NCBI GenBank assembly: GCA_001599595.1 | Contig: BCHH01000003.1 | Span: 2,721,931 to 2,785,930, forward strand | DNA from: Beverwykella pulmonaria | Lineage: Eukaryota; Ascomycota; Dothideomycetes; Pleosporales; Melanommataceae | Reading direction: 5' to 3' | Length of the DNA stretch: 64,000 nt | Shown here: positions 55,225-64,000 of the stretch, in pieces | How positions within the stretch are numbered: the first letter of the stretch is position 1 | Layout of the letters: the number at the start of each line of letters is the position of its first letter | Program-made: the position numbers and the translations under genes | Notes under the pieces: generated by a model | Seen by the model: the letters and a program-made list of their open reading frames with translations, nothing else | Told to the model about the DNA's origin: nothing | Database searches by the model: none

Positions 55225-57130
55225 CTAGATAGCCATATTGATCTTAATTGTCTTCGCCTGCAAATACCCCATTAATCCCTCCTTTCCAAGCTCCCTCCCA
55301 TTACCTGACTGCTTGTATCCGCCAAACGGAGTGTTGTTGTCGGGGATGAAATTTGAGTTGATAGCAATGGTTCCGGCCTTGAGTTTGGAGGCAACACGTA
55401 GAGCACATGAAATGTTGGAAGTATATATGCAAGCTAGTAATATTTAGCAAGATTTGAGGAGATTCAGGAAGAGATTCATAAAATTAACATACCAGACAGA
55501 CCGTAGGACGTGTCATTAGCCAGATTAATACCTTCCTCCTCAGTTTCGAAAGTCTGCACCGTCAAAACTGGACCGAAGACTTCCTCTTGGCAAATCCTAG
55601 CCTCCTTGGCTGGATTCAAGAAGATGGTAGGTTGCATGAATGCGCCTTTGCCAGACTGCTGATGGCCGCCTACCAGCAACGTGGCCTCCGACTTCCCAAC
55701 CTCGACGAAATCTAGGATACGATGAAGCTGAGATTTGTCTGCAAGCGGGCCGAGCATCGTGGTAGGTTCAGATGGATCGCCCATCATACCTTGTGCTGCC
55801 GCAAAGCGCTCTTTGAGGCTTTCAACAAATTTTGTAGCGATTGAAGCATGGACGTAGAGGCGAGATGCGGCTGAAATTGATTGGAGATTAGAAAATCGTT
55901 TGGGCATACACAAAAGAGGGTAGGGTAAATGAAGTGTACTAAAAGAAAATAAATGCAACAGGGCAGGTGGTAGATAGTCCATGTTTTAGGAGGTAAGGCA
56001 CCGAAAGGATGATGGTAAGGGACGGTAGAATATTAGGATTGGGACTAACCCCAATGTAATGCATAAATGTTGACAAAGATTTAGAGTGGTAGAAATAGAC
56101 ATACCAAAGCAAATTTGGCCAGAATTAAGCAGGAACCCCAGTGAGTTTCTTTGGAACAAGTTGTCAACTGTTTTGCAAGTAAGGATGGAACAATAAAGAC
56201 GTACCCTTTGAGTGCATTCTCGACGTCGGCATCCGCAAATACCAGTGTAGGCGACTTGCCACCAAGCTCGAGTGTGACCTTCTTCATGTTACTTTTATTA
56301 GCAGCATCCATCACCTGCCGACCTGAAATTCCGCTTCCAGTAAAGGAAATCTTATCAATCTGCATATGAGACGCCATAAGGCCACCAGTCTTGCCATCGC
56401 CAGTTAAGATGTTGACCACACCAGGAGGGAACCCTGCCTCTTTGAAGAGTCGGGCAAGAACGAGGACACTGTACGGGGATTTCTCAGAGGCCTTGTAAAT
56501 GAACTATTTTGAATGAGCACAGAGGGTACTTCAACTAAAGGGTCGAAGAAGCATACCGTGTTCCCAGCTGCAAGTGCAGGTGCCATTTTCCATGCCATGA
56601 TCAAAATCGTGACATTCCATGGGCCAATCCCGGCGCATACTCCCAAAGGCTCGTACCTCGTCAAGCGATAGAAGCCATCCTCGACCGGAAATGTCTCTCC
56701 AGAAATCTTATCGGCAAAACCAGCATAGTATCTCCAAGTTCCGGCACACATCGGAATAATCAAGTTTCTCATTAATCCGATAGGCTGACCCATGGCTTCC
56801 GACTCGGCCTTGCTAATTTCAATCGCATTCTCCTCTTTCACCAGCAAATCAGCAAATTTGAGCATGCAGGCGGCTCGCTGTGCTCCGGTATACGTGCTCC
56901 ATTCACCAGCGTCAAAGGCTGCTCGCGCTGCAGAGACGGCCGCTTCGACTTCTTTCTCTCGAGCCAAATTGATGGTGCCCACAATTCCGTCAGTAGCGGG
57001 ATTGAAAACATCGTAACTGTCCTTCGATTCCGAGTCAACGAACTTTCAAGAATTAGTATGAGGCACAATTAAGACATTATTTAGACGATACCTCGTTGTT
57101 GACGAAATGGAATTGCTTTTGACTAGTCAT
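55225..57130 (-). CDS. NAD(P)-dependent aldehyde dehydrogenase
   Basis: A 484-residue ALDH that oxidises an aldehyde to its acid. Six exons: 57130-57092, 57042-56557, 56503-56205, 56148-56105, 55870-55493 and 55433-55225. All phases agree. The fourth exon is only 44 bp and holds the catalytic cysteine. Landmarks are PWNVTILIMAWKMAPALAAGNT, the GSGISGRQV loop, general base Glu254 in VTLELGGKSP, nucleophile Cys288 in NSGQICF, EEVFGPVL, and the C-terminal PFGGYKQSGNGRELG block. That finish is typical of the class-1/2-like fungal ALDHs; the acceptor aldehyde is unknown. The intron behind the catalytic cysteine is 234 bp, long for this window. The gene looks intact in an otherwise decayed neighbourhood. 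Confidence 0.92.
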
Positions 57131-59257
57131 GCTGACCCTAGAATGGCGATGATGATATTAGTGCTACTGGTTGGTTGAAGTTCCCGATAGATATGGTGAG
57201 GGAGACATAAAGCTATTATATCTTCATGCTCTGTTCCATGTCGGGACTAGCTCGTTTAGATCATATCCAGCACTGGGAAAAGCCTCAAATGCGCGTCATC
57301 ATACGATCAACCCACTTCACAGAGAATGAAGGAGCGAATTGGCGATGGATTTCGTGGATAGTCTCTCGATCTAACTAGATATGCATGTGAAATCAATTGC
57401 AGTTCACCTGTTACGTATTATTGTCATGAGCCATCCACAAAGCCACAAAGTACTGTTTGTAGAAGGAAGCCTATCTACACGCAATTAGTGGTGGTCAAGG
57501 ACAGCCACAATGCAAAGCAATGTCACTAGCTACATAACATAAATGTCAGCCCATGAAATGACGGACGAAATCTCATCACCCTCGAAAGGTAGCTCTTAAG
57601 CCCCCTACGCTTCTAGAATATAACAATAACCTAGGGGAATATGTTATTTGCCTTCTACTGTAGGATGTATCGTGCTATATTCCTTAGGTCATTGTCTTAA
57701 ACTAACTTAAGACAAGATAGCTTGTCGTTAATATATGTATTAACAGCACAAGATACCTGCTCACGGGGCTGACAAAAAAAGCGCAAACTTAAAACTCTAT
57801 AAGAAATACACACGTGCTCTATAACAGCAAACAGAAATTCATATTATTATAGAAATGGTTCCTTTATATCACATACCTTGATTTTGTATTATAATATCTT
57901 GATGTTATGTTGTTTTAAGGTGGTGAAAAGGGCCAGTTTTAGGAGTTTGGTGTACGTTTTTTTGGTCAGCCGCGTGCTGCTCTGAATTTTTCTCTAGCTT
58001 GAGACTTAGCCTTGTATGCTTGTTAGCAGATCTTAGTTTCCGTTTATTGTAGAGCTTAAATAGAATGGCGGTCCCCAGGCATGGGGATCGGCCGTCAGGT
58101 ACAGATGGTTCGAAAGAGAGTAACATCCAGACGCTGGCCCAAACGCCTTTGATGCAGCGATAATAATGTCATCTTGACGATAGTACGCCTCCATCTTGAA
58201 TTCATGCACATCCCAGTCCTTTTTGTTGCGTTGTATAATGCACAGAGAGAATTATTTCAGATGAACTGAAAGCCCGGGGGGGGGGGGGGGGAAGAATTGC
58301 GATGCAACGTTGTTCTTATGTCTGTTTCCCGGGCACACGGGAGTCACTGGTTGCACATCGCCCTCTTACAATAAATTCATAATGAGATGGCGCCCAAGGT
58401 GAAACTTTACGATAGGCTCCATGTAGACCCAAAACATGGTTGTGACAGGTCATTATGAGGTCATTATGGACATGGCAATATCAAACTGCGGTGGAGTGGA
58501 TAAGACGAGCTTGCGCTGTAGGTGATTAGGGAGGCGAATGGCGTGACGATCATAATTGGTGGCGGCTGTACTAGCAACGCCCTCGTCGCCTAGCACTGAG
58601 CCACCCAATACCTCTTCAAGTCGACAGTGGCAAGATCGACAGCAATGAGGAACACTGAATTGACTAAGAAAAAACTGGTAAATGGGCTCGGAGCCCTTCC
58701 CATTGATATAGAGGGTCGATGCCCATGACATATTCCTAGTTTGTGTTTGGAAGAGTTCCAGAGTTGCGAGAGAGTCAGCATGCCCCGTAAAGTACTAAGA
58801 GTACAGCATGGTGATCAGGGTTCTCACACCACCATCCATTTGGGTGCCGAATAAGGGCGGAAGAGGCGAGAATTGGTGGAAGGCGGATGACCGTCATTTG
58901 TGTTCGCCCAGACAGCTCGACCGATGTAGCAGTGCCAGATCACCCCTACAGATATGAAAATATCGGTGATCAGCTTCTTAAGAAATGTGGTTGAATACAG
59001 ACGCAGGTGGAATTTCTTCTTGGCTTAACTCGGCTTTCCGAAAACGGAGTGGAACCTGTCCTGTACTGAGACTGCTACTTCTTACAGAAGATCAAGGTGT
59101 ATGTTTAATTTCTTCTCATAGTTTCACTCGTTCTATTCTATTTCACACTTTACCAGGCAGTGTTTCATCTAGCACAGCGGTTTCGCAGGCGATCCGTCGC
59201 ATCTTCACGAGTTAATCTCGGATATAAAAATGCACTCGAGATACTAATGATCCCGAT
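57131..59257. other. Gene-poor AT-rich region
   Basis: 2.1 kb with no supported gene. Short minus-strand frames at 57905-58126 and 58453-58781 carry no family marks. A 16-G tract lies at 58276. Confidence 0.4.
58276..58291. repeat. Homopolymer G tract (16 G)
   Basis: Sixteen G in a row after CCC. Such tracts are prone to length errors in sequencing and may form G-quadruplex-like structures. Confidence 0.85.
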
Positions 59258-60004
59258 TCAGGGCCCAAATGGTTCGACTTCAACAGCAAAACGAGCATGG
59301 TTGCTAGCAAAATCATGTCAATATGAAGAATGCATGTGCAATATCAAGGGCAGACATCACTCACTCAGCATTATTGACCGCCTTTTCTGGATCTTCCAGA
59401 GCAAATGCCTTGCAGGCCTCAACCCCATAGCCAAAATCTTGAGTGCCTAATACAGCTCTAAAGTGCGTTGCCTCATGAACAATCGTGCTGCGAGACACAT
59501 GAGCATATACTCAGTCGGGACAGAGGACCATGAGACTTACTCCCATTGCGAACGATGGCCGGTAGCTGGGACCACGGCTGTGTTGAAGTACACGGAGCAA
59601 ATTCTGACTTGCCCGTATGTTCCTTCAATAGTCGCGATCACAGCATCGCTGACGCAAGAACAGTCGTAGTTGAAAGTCGTGGAAAGATCGGGCGCGAATT
59701 TCTACGAGATGTTAGTATCTGGGCCACTGTCATCCTAAGGTTGGACTGCAAATTTCACAACAATACGGACCTTAAAGGCAGTCAGGATTTTGTTGTACCT
59801 TGCGGTAGAGAATTTGCCATACCAAGTTGTTTGTAGCGCGCTGCCGTTCGGGTTGGCTTCCAAATGCTCTATAACCGCGTATGATTTGTTGGTAGCGTGG
59901 TCAATAGCAGTCTCAAGGGTGGCTATTTGGGGAGCGGAACAGGACGTGAAGGTCGCTGCCCAGCTGCCCGCCAGGAGGGTGATAAAACTGATTAGATAAC
60001 GCAT
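59258..60004 (-). CDS. Secreted M35-like metallopeptidase (peptidyl-Lys type)
   Basis: A 187-residue zinc peptidase of the aspzincin group. Exons are 60004-59771, 59701-59541, 59487-59365 and 59303-59258, all joined in phase. The signal peptide is MRYLISFITLLAGSWA. Zinc site: HEATH with His136, Glu137 and His140, then GTQDFGYG with Asp149 as third ligand, the GTxDxxYG signature of M35. Cys residues in FTSCSAP, YDCSC, RICSV and EACKAF suggest disulfides. The length is below that of most deuterolysins and there is no long propeptide, which fits the shorter Lys-specific branch; specificity itself is inference. A TATATA box lies about 70 bp upstream of the start. Confidence 0.87.
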
Positions 60005-61522
60005 CTTGACCCTCCGTTGATACCAATCGATATATCAAAATCGTGAAGAGAAGAATGTAGTCCAGAACTTTGATATCCTTATATACAGCGCTGGGTTAGC
60101 ATTCCCTTGCTCCTTGGCACAAGGTAATGACCTTCCAAATAGGGAAGTTGCCCGTTATTGAGTGCAGGGGTTGGTCGCATATACTCTTGTTTAAGCTTAT
60201 GCCGACGATTTCGCTATGGTGAAATTAAGCCAAGATGTTGATGTATGGAGCGCTTGACGATTGAGTCGCGTTATGGACTGGGGATAAATACGGAGTATAC
60301 CGGCTGTTGTGTATCTATTTGTAAGGACGCACGGCTGTACCAATAATAGCCGAATATATTGTACGCATGATACCCGACGTGGTGGACGACGTTATGTGTC
60401 GATCCGTGCCCAAGTTTCTTTTCTTCTCCAACAACGAGATACGACGAGAAGGGGGGATTTAACAGGGGACCAAAAAAGTGAATACAAACAGATTGGGACC
60501 CATACCAAATTCAACAAGGAGTGGAAATTCCCGAGAATAGTCTACCCTGAAGTGAGGGTAGGCAAAACGCAAAGATACGAGATATTGAAAGCAGACAATG
60601 TGTTGACTACTTGAACCCACGCTAATCCTGTATGGGGAGAGCAGAGATGAAGACCACTAATATAATTGCAGAAAGATTTACACAAAGTGGAGTCCTATAT
60701 ACAAGATTCAGGGTGGGACGCGCGTGTCCTTACCTAAGACTAGTGTGAGGAAGACACTGACCAGCTCGCTTGTGGAATACGTTAATATGTTGTTTTTTCC
60801 TAAGGATGGGGTTCGTATTGCCCTAGACGAATAAAGGGTTGTTTAGCAAATAAATTGTAGTAAACCTAAGCAGCTAACATTCCTATACACATAATTAGTA
60901 GATCAAGTATATACTAAATCTAAGGAGACGAACAGAAATATTTGTACAGGTATAGCTGACAGATACGGGGGGGTTAGCAAAGCCAAATCAATCCTCTTGC
61001 CCTCTACCTGTTATTCTCTTTTCATGTGATTTCATGTAGTGCGCCGTAGCAAAGTGCTACTTTGCGCGAATATACCACCAGCACGGGTTGAAGGCTTGGG
61101 TGCATGGTGTAGGGAACGGGTCTTGGTTTCTCGTCAACTGCTTGCTTCGTCATCAATCAACGCAGCTTATATATGGGGATCCGAACACGACACCCACAGA
61201 TCGCACGAACGGAATCAACGAGACACACGAAAATCAATCACGAACATCATGGTCACCGAACACACGAACCTCACCCCAACGGGATGATGAACATTTCTTA
61301 TATCTTTGATCCATATCTTTCTTTCATTGTGGTTTGGTAGCTAGATACAACGAAATTGCAAACAGTCTGCTGCCAAACCTCCAACTTGATTCCTCCTCCC
61401 TCGGTGCATTGCTGCTTCGGACATTGCATGGCTGCGAGTCGCCCTCTTACCCCCGTGTGATGTTTATTTATCACACACCCTTTCCTCCACCGCAGTAGTA
61501 CATCCGTGCATGTGTAAAAAAC
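60005..61522. other. Gene-poor region, probably decayed repeats
   Basis: Short frames such as 60309-60614 have no recognisable family. A small hairpin GCAAAGT-GCT-ACTTTGC lies at 61049-61065. No gene supported. Confidence 0.4.
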
Positions 61523-62200
61523 TTATTGCATACCAGGCAGGATTTCCAGGCCGTCTTCATGTCGCTCAATACGTATTCGTGGACGATCATCTACAACAAC
61601 TCTGGGGGTACAGCTAGCAAAATGATTCAGTAGTACCTGTGCCCAGGGTATGTACCTTGTTGCTAGTATCGTCCATAGCAAAGTTCCGCAGCTCCTTTGC
61701 GTTCGTCTTGAGTGGCTTCTTGAGGTCCGGTACTTACATGAAAAAGCTGCCATTGTCGCCCTTGAGCTGCTCGTAGTACTAGTTATGCACTTTAGGGTTT
61801 CGACGATAATTGTGGAAGACGTTATTCTGACCCCATAGCCTATGAGCGCGCGTCCGTCGGCGATGACGGGGCTATAGTGCTCTCTTTTTAGCTGGCTGTC
61901 CGTGCCAGTGATGAAGAGGCCGCCGTTGGTGACGATGCAGGTCTTCTCGAACGACGACTCCTTTAGGATTAGTCCTGCCGTCGGCAGCGCCCTTAGACAC
62001 GTCTTAACGCCTGTCATCTTTACGACGGTAAAGAGGCCATCGACGTTCATCTTTTGCAGCACTTTTTGGGCTTCTGGGTCCTTGACCGCAGTTTTCCACC
62101 CTTCGCTCAAATCGAATTGATACGACGTTGTTGATCCAGGTGAGATGACCGCTTTTTTGTAGTGATTAGAAGGCATCTCGTAGCACGTGTAGTAACACAT
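61523..62200 (-). pseudogene. Disrupted gene, possibly phosphodiester-glycosidase-like
   Basis: From the ATG at 62200, or better the internal MPSNHYKK, the frame reads ISPGSTTSYQFDLSEGWK, DGLFTVVKMTGVKTC, IVTNGGLFITG and SPVIADGRALIGYGV. Family-like sequence then moves to another frame near 61830: NVFHNYRRNPKVHN, an in-frame TAG, then YYEQLKGDNGSFF and, after one more shift, PDLKKPLKTNAKELRNFAMDD. One indel and one nonsense change explain this better than introns do. The NGGLF...GR and DNGSFF blocks recall NAGPA/DUF2233 phosphodiester glycosidases, a weak resemblance. The open frame continues to 61523 only in the wrong frame. Confidence 0.5.
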
Positions 62201-62384
62201 TGCTTACGTGAACGTAGAAAGGGCGTGGCTGATGTTGAGTGGCTGAAGTTACTGCGCCTCAGGTAGCTCTACATAAATTCACGACCCTCAAACCATCAAA
62301 CCAACATCCCACCTCCACATACACACTAATTACTTGAAATTGGCTGATATAATCCTTCAACTCGCGCCCATACGTTCCCCAACA

Positions 62385-63173
62385 ATGGCGGATAAAATCC
62401 TCACTCTCACACCCATACAGATCTATGAAATCCGCCCTACACCAATAAAAACATCACCTTCAATATTCTCCCCATCTGCCCGCAGCTCTACACCATCTTC
62501 TCGCATTCTGGGCGCATACAAAATCCCTAAAGCCAACGACCTGGCTAATGATGACCCTAAAACGCCAGAGAAGCCGGAATTTTACATCGATACAGCTGCA
62601 GTCTCCACATACGCTATCTGGCCCATGAAACAGCCCCAAACAATCTGCACATACTCTGCAAGCACCAACATCGAGGACATAGTAAATCGATCTGCTACGC
62701 AGATAAAAACAGTGACACAAATACATGGACCCGTGGACCGGTTTATGTGTACGCACGGTAGCATTGGAGGGTCATTAGTGGACCGCACAATTGCAGCCGA
62801 GGCCGCCTTCGAGTTCCCAAAGGAAATAAAAGTGTACACCGGCCTAGGCCATGGCATATGGTACGAGCCTTTACTACAAAAAGCTCTCGGGATCCCCCAA
62901 GACGACAAGCAAGGTTATACTTCTGGGGTGAATTGGACGGGAATGGGTGAGATCTGGAGGGAGTATGTGGACGGGTCGTTTATGGACCTCGAGTGGGAGG
63001 GGCACGGGGCGGTGGTAGGTGGTGGACTGCTATTGACGGGCCAAAAGGGCGTGATGGCGATGTATAAAGCGAGATCCGCGAGGTGGAAGCAGAGTTGGCA
63101 ACAATCAATTCAATCAACTATTCCTTATCCAATTGATTTGATTGATGAAGCTGCCCGTAGCAGATTGATTTGA
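62385..63173 (+). CDS. Hypothetical protein
   Basis: A 262-residue intronless frame from the first ATG (MADKILTLTPIQIYEIRP). It contains protein-like blocks such as GPVDRFMCTHGSIGGSLVD, AEAAFEFPKEIKVYTGLGHG and WEGHGAVVGGGLLLTGQKG, without a signal peptide or membrane helix. I do not recognise the family. The last 20 or so residues are encoded by a repetitive ATTGATTTGATTGA-type stretch that continues past the stop, so the original C-terminus may have been replaced. It diverges from the disrupted gene at 62.2 kb across about 185 bp. Confidence 0.5.
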   Translation: MADKILTLTPIQIYEIRPTPIKTSPSIFSPSARSSTPSSRILGAYKIPKANDLANDDPKTPEKPEFYIDTAAVSTYAIWPMKQPQTICTYSASTNIEDIVNRSATQIKTVTQIHGPVDRFMCTHGSIGGSLVDRTIAAEAAFEFPKEIKVYTGLGHGIWYEPLLQKALGIPQDDKQGYTSGVNWTGMGEIWREYVDGSFMDLEWEGHGAVVGGGLLLTGQKGVMAMYKARSARWKQSWQQSIQSTIPYPIDLIDEAARSRLI

Positions 63174-63804
63174 TTGACTTGATAGGGTAGAGGAGGGTGA
63201 ATTGAATTGGAAATTGATTGGTAATTGATGATCGATTATCAAATCCGTATCTGATTTGTATGGGGGTTTGTGAGAGCAGTACTAGCAGGGAACGGAACGA
63301 AGAGATGGATCAGAGGTAAACAAGCTTGATTCATCAGAGTCGAGACGAATCCTTGAGGATACTCGGAGGATTTGAAGAAAGCTATATATGGTATGTCACG
63401 TGATCCACTGACACACGGACCTCTGATGATGTGTCACGTGACTTGTTGACCTAGATGCCTCCAAAGATACGTCACGTGATCTTTAAGCACACGGCCTGAT
63501 AGGCCTCCAAGGGGCCTCTGCAGGAGACCCTCTGGGAACAGAATGTTATATGAGGTGAACACTTACTGGGTCCGGTCTGTACTAAGGCGGAGCGTAAGCG
63601 TAGGTGTCGTAGGATTATTCTGTGAGGTTCGAAGACGATGATATAAGACAGAGGGGTGGTAAATCNAATTAATAAATTGACTAACTAACTTGCTNTATNA
63701 ATCTNGGTAAGAGGCGAGTNAAGTTATTTGAGTTGACTACAAAGAGCAAACATAACATAGGGAACTGCCTTCCTTATATATTTCCTCTTTGCCTATAGAA
63801 TCCT
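63174..63804. other. Low-quality AT-rich region near the right end
   Basis: Starts with TTGATT-rich low-complexity sequence. Five ambiguous bases lie at 63666, 63695, 63699, 63705 and 63720, a sign of a hard-to-assemble region. No gene. Confidence 0.6.
63396..63479. repeat. TCACGTGA sites at 38-bp intervals
   Basis: TCACGTGA occurs at 63396, 63434 and 63472, exactly 38 bp apart. Spacers are diverged but share short pieces such as CACACGG. The palindromic core suggests an old tandem array or bHLH binding sites. Confidence 0.7.
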
Positions 63805-64000
63805 GAGTCTCCTATCCCTTGGCGGGATATCGGGGATCCTTCAATTCTCCCGAGTCTCCCATCCCTTGGCGGGATATTGAGGATCCTCCAATTCTCCCGA
63901 GTCTCCCATCCCTTGGCGGGATATCGAGGATCCTCCAATTCTCCCGAGTTTCCCCTTCCTTGGCGGGATCTCTAGGATCCTTCGATTCTCCCGAGTTTCC
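63805..64000. repeat. 47-bp minisatellite running off the window
   Basis: Units start at 63805, 63852, 63899, 63946 and 63993, all 47 bp apart, each opening GAGT(C/T)TCC and containing CTTGGCGGGAT, GGATCCT and ATTCTCCC. At least four full copies are present, differing by a few transitions, and the array continues beyond the right edge. Confidence 0.93.

Noticed and set aside
1..64000. CRISPR arrays, rRNA and tRNA genes
   Set aside because: No spaced identical repeats of CRISPR type and no stretch folding as a tRNA with proper T-arm and acceptor ends were found by eye. A scan with tRNAscan-SE would be decisive.

Overview
The window is nuclear DNA of a filamentous ascomycete (Pezizomycotina; a Dothideomycete-like fungus is a guess from gene content). 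Evidence: genes broken by 47-120 bp introns with GTRNGT donors and CTAAC-like branch sites, secreted hydrolases, a BYS1 protein, DUF6594, and dead transposons with stop codons of the kind left by repeat-induced point mutation (RIP). Exon boundaries below were read by eye from splice signals and frame continuity.

Left block (1-17 kb): an S10 carboxypeptidase cut by the window edge, a frameshifted unknown gene, an MFS transporter, then an oxidative group (FAD monooxygenase and P450 on a shared divergent promoter, plus an epoxide-hydrolase-like protein), then a 1548-residue disordered protein. A gene-poor stretch (17-20 kb) precedes a pectate lyase and a BYS1 protein, which are divergent.

22.9-27.5 kb is a repeat graveyard: two degenerate F-box-like genes, a dead Tc1/mariner element, and a solo LTR nested inside it with a 5-bp target duplication. 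A 146-153 bp repeat occurs near 18.3 and 27.3 kb.

27.5-42 kb is a conserved block: RNA 3'-phosphate cyclase, mitochondrial half ABC transporter, a cupin, an FMN-less diflavin-type reductase with a CCGGGCC motif, and two tandem paralogous single-pass membrane proteins.

42-64 kb is gene-sparse accessory DNA: aspartic protease, an unknown membrane protein, an ACS-family transporter, a STRAP-like WD40 protein, a multi-exon secreted-like gene with frame breaks, DUF6594, aldehyde dehydrogenase, an M35 metallopeptidase, a disrupted unknown gene, an orphan ORF, and a 47-bp minisatellite running off the right end. Several secreted hydrolases suggest a plant-associated or saprotrophic life style (inference).
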